Shown piece after piece: positions 1 through 12,293 of a stretch of DNA of 64,000 nt (the first letter of the stretch is position 1; every line of letters starts with the position of its first letter). Below the pieces are notes generated by a model. That model did no database searches. It was given only the letters and a program-made list of their open reading frames with translations, and was not told the origin of the DNA. Origin of the DNA: Ophiura sarsii (lineage: Eukaryota > Echinodermata > Ophiuroidea > Amphilepidida > Ophiuridae); assembly GCA_035610835.1 (NCBI GenBank), contig CM069442.1, positions 3,632,444 through 3,696,443 on the forward strand, given 5' to 3'. A program made the position numbers and the translations under genes.

Positions 1-1084
1 AAAGCATGACCACTATCCTGCCTAATCTGGGAATTGGAGAATTAATGGACGGTCGATAGCTAAATCGTCAGTATTAAATAATTAGGCAGTAGAACAAAAT
101 GAATAATAAATTACATATGCTATGAATGGTTTCAAGATATACCAGCAGATATGAGCTGAGTGTTCAATGTGTTGATTAAAATGAGTATACAATAAATATT
201 GCCTATTTGGAACCGAACAAACTATATTTGGGGCACGATTGTGCTATGAGTTTTATTTGCACATTCATCTTTGTTGATAGATAGGAATGGGTGAATAGAT
301 ATACAGGACCTTATGCTGCTTCACAAGATGTACAGAGGTAAAGCCATAGAAGATGTCTTGCACAGTCCACCACTACAGTGCCAACATGGCTTGTCCACAA
401 AACATGTGTTAACATAATGAACAGCTGCAGGCCGTCTCACCCTATAACACATGGTACAGATAGGCAGAACAAAAGCAGTTCAATCCCATCTAAAACGAGC
501 ATGTATTATTAAAAAGATAAAGAGACTTTAAGAAAAACAAGAGAGGCTTGAATTGAAGTCACATTAATTGTACTACTTGCAGCAGAATTTTCTTAAGAGC
601 TTGATTGAACCTTTCATTGCAATGTTATGTCAATAGGAACCAGTAGACACCAGTGACAGAAACCAGTGGTCATGTGATGCAAGTGAAGCGTGCTGGACTG
701 CACAAGAAAACTTCTTTGGGTAAATCTTGCTAGATGTCCCATACGGAATAAACCATGTACTACTACAACACATTTTAATTGTTATGAGCATCAGTTATGG
801 GACGTCTAGCAAGACATTGCAGAGATAAATTTTACACACATGACATGATCAGAAGAAAGATTGAAGATTAAATCCTGAACCATTAGAATGACATGCAAAA
901 AGTCTCTACTACGTCAATTATAGTCCTAGATGTTCTTGTAGGCACTATACATAACTGTACAGGCACTTGTTGTGTAAGAGACTTCTCATTAATGTTCAAA
1001 ATCCACCTAAGACTCTACCACATCGTAATAGTCATGATATACCTGTAGGTACAAATGCATGATTGCACATCCAAGAATGTATAC

Positions 1085-1098
1085 AGGGTCAAAGGTCA
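1085..1098 (+). promoter_or_regulatory. DR1-type nuclear-receptor-like site
   Basis: The bases AGGGTCAAAGGTCA form two AGGTCA-like half sites separated by one base, which is the DR1 arrangement bound by RXR heterodimers, HNF4 and COUP-TF in animals. The match is visible in the sequence; that it is used is unproven, and no promoter is known beside it. Confidence 0.25.
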
Positions 1099-3169
1099 TT
1101 CTTCATGGTTTTGGATTTAATACAATATAAAGGGAATAATTGTACACAGATTAAAAGAAACTGAGGTGAAATGATAGACATTTTTGGGTCATGTTTTGGA
1201 ATTTGGTGTATAATTTCTAATACAATGATTTATAGGATATAAATCGTAAAAGTGATCATGTGTTAGCATAATGATAAGTCGTGTGATCTGAAGGGTTCAA
1301 AGGTTAAACTGGTTTAAATGGTGATATGGTAACAAGTTTATCGTCTGACAAAGTTTCAATGATGAAACAAGTTGAATAATAAAAGGTGATGTTTCTGTAA
1401 CATTTATACCTATGCCTTATATAATGTGTTTGAAGATATAATAAAAGTTGTGTTTAAAATCAAGACTTTTTTAGTATATGTCTTGAGATATAAACAGTTT
1501 CTTGATACAAGGAGAAACATGTTTTTAAAATGGAGCAGTACATACATAAGCTGTGTTTTAACATAATAAATTTGGAGAAACAAAAGAAATGTTGATATTT
1601 TGCTAGTATCCTATATCATGTCACAAAAATGAATAAATTAGACCTTACTTTGCATGATGTAGGCCTATATATATATAGTCCATCATACTTTCCTGCCATT
1701 TTAAAAATAGAACAAATATGGCTATGACCACCAACCACCAAAGATTTGTCTTTACAGATTTGTTTTTGTTCTTTACGGGCCTATTTTGTAAGCTTCTAGA
1801 TTATCTAAGCTGTGAAACACACTAAATTTCTCCGTTTATACAGCCCATGTGCCATATTGTTAATAACTATTCACAGCTCTTAGGTCTGTAGGTCCAACAT
1901 GACAAAAGCTAATATTCAAAAAGATCTGGTATTAGGCCCAGTAAGTGTGATTGTAATCTTTGCTACTAAAGCTTTGGAGCAACTTTAGAATTCCCTCCAA
2001 TATTGTGTGTGGAAGGTATTCAGTTGTCACTCCAGCTAATTTGTCTCTTTTTTTCTTCTGCTTTGTACATAAAGGCCATCAATACTGCGCTGTTTAGTTG
2101 AAATGTATGTATCTGAATATATATGCAATTACTCTGTACAATAAACCTTTAAAAATTTGTATTTACAAAGGGGCAGATATCATTTTGTTGCCTTGAGTTA
2201 TCTAGTTACTACCTTCATGACATGTAGACTATTTTAGACATTTTGATCAACTTATTTTTTTCACAACATTTTGTACAAATAATGATGAATATTATACGCA
2301 ACATATAAAGAAAATGCATGGAACTTGAAGAAAATTGTGATAAATTACTCAAGAGGGCCAAAAGATGTCGGCCATTTTGTGATTCAACTTTTTCTATTAT
2401 GGTGCGAATCGGAAAGTGCTTGTAGTTTTTTATCATTAGTATGATCTTGATACAATGATGGCCTTACATTTTATTACATACTATATGTTTGATATTTCTC
2501 ACATCAAAAAGTTTTTAAAAAAATAGATTTTGACAATCTTGTAATTCTAAACGTTAGTATGAGGTCGTCTGTAAATTTATCTGATTTACGATTTTATTTC
2601 ATTGACATGAATATTAAATACTGTATTGTGTTAGAGTTATGGAATTATAATTGTTTGGTATATTTAAAATATATTTGCCTTGAAATGTATTTGAACTTAA
2701 AAACAGATATTTATGAAGAATGACTGTTTTGTACATGGAAATTTGACTTATTTATGGCAAGTTTTTGACCTCATTACAGGTACAAGGTATATAGATATTT
2801 GAAATACTAACTAAAATTGACTGATTCTTTAAAAGACAAACTTCTGTTCAGCTTACAAGCAATACACAACAAACTATCAGCCCATATCCAATATTTTGAT
2901 CAGTCAAATGCACTGTAAACATTAAGTTTTCCCCAGGAAGTTAACATAGAAAAAAAGCAAGCTGTGATTTGGCCTATTCACTACTCTTTTGGAGAGAGAA
3001 AATGTCCAGTTGTAAAAACCCATTAGACATTATCCGTGTATTTGAAGTTTCATACAATTTGTAATAATTATTTTTAGACTTTGGTTTGGTTTTATTGAAT
3101 TCCATGTAAGCAATATATAATGCTTTGGGATTTGTGCATAATTGCATGACTAGTTGATAAAGGTTAAAA

Positions 3170-3315
3170 GGTGAAAGGTCAACAGTTGAAAGGTCATTAG
3201 ATGGAAGGTCAATCTATGAAAGGAGAGTTTAGTGAGTGGTTTTAAGTTGAGAAGTGCCAAAAGTGGAGGGTTTATCAGTGAAAAGATGAAATATGGATTA
3301 AAGGTCAATCATTGA
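3170..3315 (+). repeat. Cluster of AGGTCA half sites in imperfect GAAAGGTCA repeats
   Basis: AGGTCA occurs at 3176-3181, 3191-3196, 3206-3211 and 3302-3307, all on the + strand. The first three are spaced exactly 15 bases apart within a degenerate GAAAGGTCA(T/A) tandem pattern. It may be a decayed simple repeat that happens to resemble receptor half sites. Confidence 0.35.
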
Positions 3316-3735
3316 AAGGTAATAGGTTAATTGTGCTATTTTATACCAATTAATGAATGCAAATAATGAATATTCATGTGCTGATGAATATCCATCAGTT
3401 AGGATCATAAAGTACAGTACTGTGTCTTAATGTGTGTAGATTTAAACAATAGTAACCAATATATTATTACTGTGTTTGAAATTGTACAGAGATTAATATA
3501 AAACATTAAAAATGCTTTGTTTTTAGTCCTTATGTTGCATGTATTTTAATTTTGTTTTTAGCCGGAAATTGCCCATTATTGATATGAAAAGATTATAACT
3601 TGATGCCGAGTTGGCAGTGCCTCAAAATGGTGGTGGGATAGATTTAACATTTTTGTTTATAATTGTCATTGTATCTTAAATTTGCAATGTCTTGATTGTT
3701 GCCCCCTTATTCTCATGGTTGGTGCCCCCGTATCA

Positions 3736-3996
3736 TATATGAGACCTGTCATCACAAAATGAGAGTTAAGTCGGAAAACTAAGTTTTGAGGTTTGTCCAG
3801 ATTCATAATACTCAGGAAACAAGCTTTAAAATGATATGTAAAATGTCATAATTGCTCAATGTTTTCCCTGTCAAAAATCAAATTGAAATTGCAAAATGTC
3901 TTTGTTTTCTATTGATTTTTGGCATGTTCATTGGACCATATCTCCTAATGCACATTGGCGACTTAACGCTCATTTTGTGGTGACAGGTCTCATATA
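3736..3996. mobile_element. MITE with about 40-bp terminal inverted repeats, TA-type ends
   Basis: The left end TATATGAGACCTGTCA and the right end TGACAGGTCTCATATA are inverted copies. The match continues inward through CACAAAATGAG and GTTAAGTCG with only scattered differences. It is about 260 bp long, has no coding capacity and ends in TA dinucleotides, so it is probably a non-autonomous Tc1/mariner-type element. Confidence 0.65.
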
Positions 3997-4745
3997 CATA
4001 CAGGTGAATTTAAGGAATTAGTTGTGAAAATAAGTTATATATTAATGTACAATTATTGCACACAATCCAGCAACGTTCACTCTGTAGCAACAAACAAGAT
4101 ATTATGCCCTTAATTATATAACCTGCGATAAGCCAATCATTTGTAACTAGCAATTTTGCTGTGCCTTGCAAACGCAATTTGTATCATAGTATAGAAACAG
4201 TATAGAAACACTCCTGTGTGATTTTATAAGAAGAAAAAAAAATCTGTGTGATACCTTTATTGAATATTATGTAATAATAAAGATTACCTTTTTAATAATG
4301 GGATATATTTTAATGCATGACGTGGGAAATATCGGTTTATTTATCCAATTGAGATGAATAAAGATATTATTATTATAAATCATAATTATCAAAATATTTA
4401 CAGCTTTTACTAGCAACGCCATATTGTGAAAGTATATCATTTGTTTTTTCATACTTGGACAATGTATTTACAAAAAGAAATGATATGATGTTTTTAGATA
4501 TGAGAAAAATTGCAATAATTGTTATTAAAATGAATTTATAATATCTACCATCTCCTGTTTGCCTTAGCATTATTGTTTCTTTGACGATGTATGTCTGTAA
4601 ATAAATTGCTTGATGTTGTTTTGTTTGTGTTTATAATACAGATGATTTCTTGAGCATGTAAAAGGTATTGCAGCATCCTTTTAAGAAAACAGGGAGGGGG
4701 GAAGTTCTGGCTGTTCCGGCACTGTGAATCAAACCCATGTCCCGG

Positions 4746-5163
4746 GTACGATTATTTTTTTCGTACATGAGTTGAGCAAAATCAGTCATTTGTTTAAACA
4801 TTTTAAAAAATCATTTTATTGAGTGAATTTTGCTTTATTTCGTATTAAGGGGGGACTTAAGGAATTTTTTTTGGAATTTTATGAGTGCTGTAATTATTGA
4901 ACTATTAATCAAATGCATATAAACGTATACATTTTTGGATGTAATTTGGGTCAGAGAATCCATTTTTGGCATCAATTTTGCCAAAAAATGTTGATTCTTT
5001 GACCAATTTTTTTTAGGACAAGCTAACAAAATTATTTTTGAGTAAAAAATGCCAAAAATTGCTTGACTCACAAAAATCAAATCAAAAACTTCCTTGAGTC
5101 CCCCCTTAAAACGGAATAAATAAATTTTGCTCAACTCATGTACGTAAAAAATAATCGTAGCCA
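4746..5163. mobile_element. Fold-back element of about 420 bp
   Basis: The outer arms (ACGATTATTTTTT, then GTACATGAGTTGAGCAAAAT) recur in inverse orientation at 5119-5163. Inner arms beginning TTAAGGGGGGACT at 4845 recur inverted, ending at 5109. The left arm carries an insertion of about 50 bases that the right arm lacks. The inner TTAA pair could mark a TTAA element nested in a larger palindrome. Open frames here are by-products of the palindrome. Confidence 0.6.
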
Positions 5164-5241
5164 TGTTGGGATACATCAAGAGACTATCTAAATTAGCTTT
5201 TTATTGGCTATGTATGGATATAATACACATTTGTACTTTTC

Positions 5242-5624
5242 TTAAAGGCATATTATGTGATCTTTTCCAAGTAGCGCCCTCTATCATTGATTTTTTTACT
5301 ATGAAAGCAGATTTTCTTGCAGATTTGCATTTTTGATCATAAATCATAAAGATCTTCTAAATTACAGATCGATACGATTCCTAATTACTTCAAAATCATG
5401 GTTTGAAAATAGATTGTACCGAGCGGTACAATCTATTTTTTCAAATTTTACTCTAAATTCAATCTAAAACTATGATTTTGAAATAATTAGGAATCGTATC
5501 GCTCCGTAACTTGGAATATATTTATGATTTATGATCAGAAAAGTAAATCTGCAAGAAAATCTGCTTCCTATTTTTTTCGAGGATTGAGGCGTCCCCTGGA
5601 AAAAATCACATAATATACCTTTAA
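5242..5624. mobile_element. TTAA-ended palindromic MITE, family A copy 1
   Basis: It begins TTAAAGGCATATTATGTGAT and ends with the inverse, ATCACATAATATACCTTTAA. The two halves are inverted copies meeting near ATTGTACCGAGCGGTACAAT at about 5417-5436. Each half carries a CAGATTTTCTTGCAGATTT-like block. A second copy in reverse orientation lies at 30257-30639. TTAA target duplications are typical of piggyBac and Kolobok elements; assignment here is inferred from the ends only. Confidence 0.75.
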
Positions 5625-6344
5625 TAGAATCAATCATACATGCTAATGGCATCATATTCCTGCATATCTTGATTTGCTTTCCATGTGTCTCACTATACCA
5701 ACATTGCATAAATTGGTATGTACTCCTACTTCTTATTTCGTCTGCTACAAAAACATGGCCATACCCTACTGTCATTATTCATTTGATCACCCCTTTCCTT
5801 TTTAAAGGATTTTTTTATCATTGACTTTCCACACAAAAAGGTCAAAAAGTCCACTTTAGAGCGATCCCATGTTTTAGATGGAACTCACAAATGTTGGTAA
5901 CACAGTTCTGACACACAACCCTCCCAATTCTATATAACCTGGTGAATGACCCCGGTCAAATTAGTACAACCTCTACTCTAAACGTTAAAGTTTTTTGTTA
6001 ATAAAATACCATACATTTTTAGCCAAGCGATATACTTTAATAGATAGTTTAGTCATAGTGTTCCCTCCATAGCGGCCACTATTCCCACTCCCTATATTAA
6101 AAACATAGGTTTCCTCATGTTTTGCACGAGGTCTGAAACACAACCCTTAAAGAACTGAAGTGGCTTGTGAGTGAATTGATGGACCTTTGGGATAAAATGC
6201 TTGAAATGGAGGATCCCATATGTTGCAGTTTGGTTGTGGCTTGGTTGTATATGAAAGTTTTAATGTTGTAGCAATGTTGTTTTGTATCATTATTAATTGA
6301 ATAAGAAAGGTGTGAAAATGTTGTAAATACTTTCCTACTCTAAT

Positions 6345-6672
6345 CAGGGCTGTCCACTGTCCCGCCTAGACACTCTTTCTCCCGCACTCCCGCCTAGCAT
6401 ATAAAATCTCCCGCCTCAACAAAATTACCTCAAATAATTTTTTTATCAACATGATACCAGCTTCCGTCGGTACATTTTCGATTTTGACCATGCAATTTTT
6501 CTGGCGGATTTGAGGAAAACGTCATCGCTACCCCACCCCCCCAACCCCCCCCCCACTTATCAAGATTTCAGCTGCTGGCGGGAAAACAAATTGTTCATGT
6601 TTTACGATTTATTTATTTTTGAGTCTGTATCTCTCCCTCTCAGCAAATCCCAAAAGTTGACAGCCGGCCCTG
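6345..6672. mobile_element. hAT-like MITE flanked by CTCTAAT
   Basis: It begins CAGGGCTGTC and ends GACAGCCGGCCCTG, a short inverted terminal repeat. The 7-bp sequence CTCTAAT is present immediately outside both ends (6338-6344 and 6673-6679). CAGGG termini with a 7-8 bp duplication are characteristic of non-autonomous hAT transposons. The small open frame inside (6510-6692, +) is not considered a gene. Confidence 0.6.
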
Positions 6673-6679
6673 CTCTAAT

Positions 6680-8650
6680 ACTAATGTATTAATAGAGTAA
6701 CGTTATAAATACTTTCCTACTCTAATTAAATACTAATGTTAGAGTCACGTTATAAACACTTTCATATGAGATGTTTAAACAACGAACTGTTTTGCCCACT
6801 GGGTAAGAATGCAAAGGTTCCTAATTTTCAAAATTGTGAGAAAATAAGGGGTCAAGAACTAAAGCAGGATGAAAAGAGATCCGAATAACTTTATTAAGCT
6901 AATAGAGGAGGGAGGGTAGGAGGGACTTGAAGGATCATGTACGAACCAATCAGAAAATCAGGTTGATGATATCATGGAAATAGTAGTGTACTGGGGGTAT
7001 TTCAAGCCCCCCCCCCCCCCCAAAAAAAAGTCTGGACGAAACAATTGAGTTAATGATGTGTGACACCTTATTCTACCAAGTACGCAATATATAACTCTTT
7101 ATCTTACAGCATTGACTGTTTGGCAACATAAACTAGGAACATATTCTGAATAACGCTATGGACCTCCTGCAACCACTCAGTAGCCTATGAGGCAATTGAG
7201 AGGGGATTAAGAGTTCCTCATGTCCTACAGGGCTGACAGTAAAAGTTGTTAACTTGATTTGTTGGAAGTGGCTTTTAAGCCTGCATGCCCATATATATAT
7301 AACTACTCATTTTAGCCTGACACAAGCATTTTGCTTGAGTTGGGTCCAATTAGGACCCAACTGTGTCTGCAGGACCGAACGACTGTTTAAACAAACAAAA
7401 AGATGGTGATTGGTACTCAACTTGGGTTGTGGTGTTCAAGACCTGCCCTTTTCACCTGGCTCCTTTACTCCTAAAATTAGAATTAGGCGACAAAATAAAC
7501 CTCCTGTTCTACAGGCAAACTGACCACTCGGATCAGGTAGGGTAGGATGGTCAGATCAGGGTTTTGGGGGTTTTTCCCAATAAACTGGGAAATGTTTGTA
7601 AATTTTCAGCAAATTTGTGAAATTTTTAAAAATTGCAAACAAAAATCAACAACAAAAAATAATTCAAAAGGGATCGATATTAACTTGTTTTGATGATTTA
7701 TAATAACCCGATGAGCCTCCATCCCCTCCTCCTCCTATGTGCCTTAACATTGCCACCATGAGCCTCCATCCCCTCCTCCTCCTATGTGCCTTAACATTGC
7801 CACCAAATAACTTTATGTTTCGTACATGACCTGTAATTAAAATAGATAGTAGATTTATTAAGGTATATTTTATCATATTAGATCAATTCTGGTATCTTTT
7901 ATAGTTTTGCATATGCCAATAAATGCCTCGACTGATGTTTAATTTTGCAAATAAATTGAATCAAGAATGTGTATGAGTCAATAGAAATCATCATTTGTGT
8001 CCACTTTTCACGGCTGTTTGATCCCACATAATTTGTCCGTTTTATTCTGAGAACACCGTAACTTGCTGGCCCGGTTCTGGTTTTAACTTATTCAAGTACC
8101 TGAATATACTGGTCATCTTTTGTAGAAATTTCAGAACATTTGTTGGTGCCATTTCTGAGAAATAGAGCTTTGCATATTATTCTTTACTATAATAGCGCCC
8201 TCATCGGCCACATTTCCCATAGAGTTACATGTAAAATGTGTGTAAAGTAGAAAATGCCGATAATTTAAAAATGGCTCGAACAATTTTCGTGAAATTTTCA
8301 CCGTATACTCGTATGCATTAGCGCTACCTAAATCAGGTCAAATTATCTTTTTTATTCCATACTTTTAATTATAAATCGGGCAGTCAAACAGCCGTGTTTT
8401 GGTATATTTTGTAGAATTGTTTAGTTTCTCAATAAACCTCAAAAAATGTTTCTTTTTATATCACAGCTTTGTATTGAGTAAAACTAATGTAGATAGAAAT
8501 TACAACAGTACCGTGTTACCAATAACATAAACATATAACATAACAATAAGCATTTATATATAAGCGCTCTTACACATTATACAATGGTACCACAGCCCTT
8601 TGCAAAATTAAAACATAAAATTAAAAAACGGGGTTAAACATCACTCGCAC
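6680..8650. other. No gene seen; simple repeats
   Basis: AT-rich sequence without recognisable exons. It contains a poly-C tract near 7009-7022 and a 47-bp unit repeated twice in tandem (listed separately). Confidence 0.4.
7711..7804 (+). repeat. Tandem duplication of a 47-bp unit (two copies)
   Basis: ATGAGCCTCCATCCCCTCCT begins at 7711 and again at 7758, followed both times by the same sequence ending TTAACATTGCCACC. The copies look identical, so the duplication is recent. Confidence 0.85.
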
Positions 8651-9210
8651 TACAGGGTGAGTCAAAAAGAAGTTGTACGGATTTGAATATTTTCTCCTGA
8701 GAAAGAAAAAGAAAATTGACCTAAAACTCAAGCGATATTTTGACGAGAATATTCTTCCGATCATCTGAAAAAAAGAATGACTGAAATCGATCATGCCTAT
8801 CCAGTGTTATAGCTATTTTACTAAAAGAACCCATTTTTTAGCTGTCCACAGATACGTAAAGCAGAACAAAGTAAAGACAATGTTTAAAACTCATCATTAT
8901 CATATCAGGAAGTAATTGTTTTATTTCTCATAATGCAAAATCATAGAACCCATCAAAAAGAGAAGGTTAAAGTGTTATTGTAGTCACTGATTATTTATTT
9001 TAGGTACACCATTCCCACCTGTGTTTGAAACTCCCAGGCTTTAATCTTATTTTAATATGAATGACCGTGTGTACATTTTGCTGCCCACTTAGAGTGGGTA
9101 GATATCAAGAGAATTAAGCGTTCCGTGGACAGCTAAAAAAAGGGCTTCTTTTATTAAAACAGGCATAAATCCTGATATAATTGATCGATTTCAATTATTT
9201 CTTTTGTCAT
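8651..9210. mobile_element. Degenerate inverted-repeat element beginning TACAGGGTGAGTC
   Basis: The left end TACAGGGTGAGTCAAAAAG matches the type of end seen on the complete element at 37125-38026. Internal arms at about 8765-8850 (AATCGATCATGCC ... TAGCTGTCCAC) recur inverted at about 9118-9205 (GTGGACAGCTA ... TTGATCGATTTCA). The right terminus was not found. It is probably a decayed Tc1/mariner-like non-autonomous element. Confidence 0.45.
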
Positions 9211-9658
9211 ATGAGCAGAATAAGTGGCTATTTGAATAAGTGTCTCATTGGTTTGTCAAATTTCTTTTGTCTATTTTTAAACAAATATTCATTCCTGTGT
9301 ACCTGTATAAGATTGGGGTTTTTCACAGATATATATTTCTGTGTTCTATCTATAGGCAGTGTTAATCAATTTGTTACATTTCTTGAGATTTTCCTCAATT
9401 TTTTTGTATTATTATTGGAACTTGCATCCATGTCAACTTTAGATTCATAAATGTTCTTATATATAGTGCTCACATTGTGCATTTAGAATTTCATTAGGAT
9501 TATTAACCTCAATGCCATCATCCAAAATTAATCAGACTCAAAAAATATTTATTACTTTTCTCCCCTTTTTCAGACCATTTGATTCTAGAACAAACAATAA
9601 TACCATCAATTTTGAGTCCAACTCATCCAACTCATTCCTTACAACTTGAATGTCGGCC

Positions 9659-9735
9659 AATGTAATATCTGATGGGTTGTCAGCCAATGATATCTCAATG
9701 TAATATCTGATGGGTTGTCAGCCAATGATATCTCA
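9659..9735 (+). repeat. Tandem duplication of a 38-bp unit
   Basis: AATGTAATATCTGATGGG starts at 9659 and at 9697, with identical following sequence through AATGATATCTC. Two copies only. Confidence 0.85.
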
Positions 9736-9959
9736 AGTAAATGAAGTTTCATGTTAAGCTCATGGATCTTGTTCTTCTTTTGTACGGATTTCATCTTTGA
9801 ATATTTTTATAGTCATCTCCTTAACCTTAAACTTAATCCATTCCCATTTCACTTGAATATCAGGCAAAGATGGACGGATCATTAAGCCAATCTGTCAAGT
9901 TTTCATTCATATTATTTATGTAAACATCATCATCTAGATACGAATTTTTGAACTTCCGA

Positions 9960-12110
9960 TGACCGGGACCACTAAGATTTGATAATAAGACTTTTAAACA
10001 ACCGATCTTGAAGCGCCATCACATCATCTTGAATTACCCTTGAAGCCGAGGACGGCGCGCAATAAAAGAAATTGGGTCGGAAAAAATACAAAGGTTAACC
10101 CCTTGCAGTTTTTTACACATGAAACACTGACCCTCTTGGAATCGAACCAAACAGTGCATGATCACAACTTGCCTTTTTCCACCTCTTCTGTACCAATGCA
10201 CCGAAAATAGCTAGCAGCCAGCGATTTGGCGTCTTCAACGTCCAGTCGCGAAAAGCAAATGCTGGTCAACCTCCAAAAATGTGTTTGTTTGGTTTTTTCG
10301 ATAAAAGATATCAGTATCTTCAAAGAAAACATTGATTTGAAAAAACATTCACTTGATAGCTGACGTGACGAAACTATACAAGCGTTAGAAATGTGACAAC
10401 CAATTTATACGCAGGCAAAAAAACCACTGCCACATGCGCGTCAACTACTCACATGAAAAAGCAACTTTCCACAATGCCAAAAAACGCATTCGAAAAAACT
10501 GCACACGTCACATTCTCGCCTGCGTATAAAATATTCAAAGTAGACATGCAGCATATTTTTCAATATCTACTGACGCTGCCAAGTACGTTTATCGTGGTGC
10601 GTCACAGAAACGCGCATCTGTGCACTTATGCGACCCATGTGACGCGCATCCTGAACGAGTATCCTTTCAGAAATTGTGAAAAAAATGTTTGTTAAAATGT
10701 TTCAGGTTAAAAAGCCTTGTGCGCGCCAACGCGTAGTAAATTTGACTTTTAAACAACCGATCTTGAAGCGCCATCAAATCATCTTGCCCTTGAAGCTGAG
10801 GACGGCGCACAATAAAACAAATTGGGTCGAAAAAAACACAAAGGTTAACCCCCTTGCAGTTTTTTACACATGAAACACCGACCCTCTTGGAATCGAACCA
10901 AACGGTGCATGATGAAAGAGTAGGCCTAGGTGATCACAGATCCGTTGGAAAATATATACATTTGCATAACGTGACGAAACTACAAGCGTTAGAAATGTGA
11001 CAACCAATTTATACTCAGGCAAAAAACACACTGCCACATGCGCATCAACTACTCACATGAAAAAGCAAGGGTCGCTTTTTTGCACAAATTCCCTGAAGAC
11101 AGTAAAATCAGGCATTTAATTCTTATTGTAAAAACAACCCTAAGTAGATCAGGATTTCAAACCTCAACTACTCACATGAAAAAGCAACTTTCCATGATGC
11201 TAAAAAACGCATCCACAAAAACTGCACACGTCACGTTCTCGCCTGCGTATAAAATATTCAAAGTAGACGTGCGGCATATTTTTCAACATCTACTGACCCT
11301 GCCAAGTACGTTTATCGTGGTGCGTCACAAATCTGAGGACAAATACCAAAAAACGCAATGCAAAGGGTACACACGAAAAATGTACAAATCAATACTCTTC
11401 CCAATGGAAGGTCGAAGAGTCATAATTTTGCTGTCAAATGAAAGCTTGGGCAATTAACTTTCCAACGATATATCACACGACCACATTTTGCGTACATAAT
11501 AAAACCTATTATATTTTTACATGGTGAGCGAAAACGCGCATCTGTGCACTTATGCGACCAATGTGACGCGCATCCTGAACGAGTATCCTTTCCGAAAATG
11601 TTTGTTAAAATGTTTCAGGTTTAAAGCCTTGTGCGCGCCAACATGTAGTAAATTTGACTTTTAAACAACCTATCTTGAAGCGCCATCACATCATCTTAAA
11701 TTGCCCTTGAAGCCGAGGACGGCGCACAATAAAAAAAATTGGGTCGAAAAAAACACAAAGGTTAACCCCTTGTAGTTTTTTACACATGAAACACCGACCC
11801 TCTTGGAATCGAACCAAACGGTGCATGATGAAAGAGTAGGCCTAGGTAATCACAGAACCGTTGGAAAATATATACATTTGCATAGCGTGACGAAACTACA
11901 AGCGTTAGAAATATGTGACACCCAATGTATACGCAGGCAAAAAAACACTGCCACATGCAAGTCAACTACTCACATGAAAAAGCAAGGTCGCCTTTTTGCA
12001 CAAATTCCCTGAAGACAGTAAAATCAGGCATTTCTTATTGTAAAAACAACCCTAAGTAGATCAGGATTTCAAACCTCAGCAATACAGTCCCCCATCAAAA
12101 AATAATTTGA
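9960..12110. repeat. Block of nested segmental duplications (three partial units)
   Basis: A module containing AACAACCGATCTTGAAGCGC and GAAACACYGACCCTCTTGG occurs near 9990-10160, 10745-10915 and 11660-11835. A second module (GTGACGAAACTA, CAACTACTCACATGAAAAAG, GCCTGCGTATAAAATATTC) occurs near 10370-10620, 10970-11330 and 11885-11985. A stretch of about 110 bp (TTTGCACAAATTCCC ... CAGGATTTCAAACCTCA) is present inside copies 2 and 3 but not copy 1, between duplicated TACTCACATGAAAAAGCAA blocks. Related short reading frames in the copies (10393-10695, 11038-11457, 11803-12012) reflect the duplication; no protein family was recognised. Confidence 0.7.
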
Positions 12111-12293
12111 GTAGCGCCCCCTGGTTTCTCCATATAGAATATAAAGCACAAGGCAACTACCATTTTGATTTACATTTACAATGTGAAACAATTGCTGCCT
12201 TTAATGCTTTATTCAGTATGATAATTACCTATCTGAGGATTACAAGGAAAGAATCTAGTGAAAGGTACTGATGAGCAAATTACTGTCACCTTC

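Larger units (their letters stand above)
1..3735. other. AT-rich stretch without a recognised gene
   Basis: No convincing coding exon was found on either strand; open frames are short and have no family features. An AATAAA at 2140-2145 (+) lies in a T/A-rich context like that of a 3' untranslated region, so part of this stretch could be the 3' UTR of a gene ending left of the window. That is inference only. The separately listed nuclear-receptor-like half sites fall here. Confidence 0.5.
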
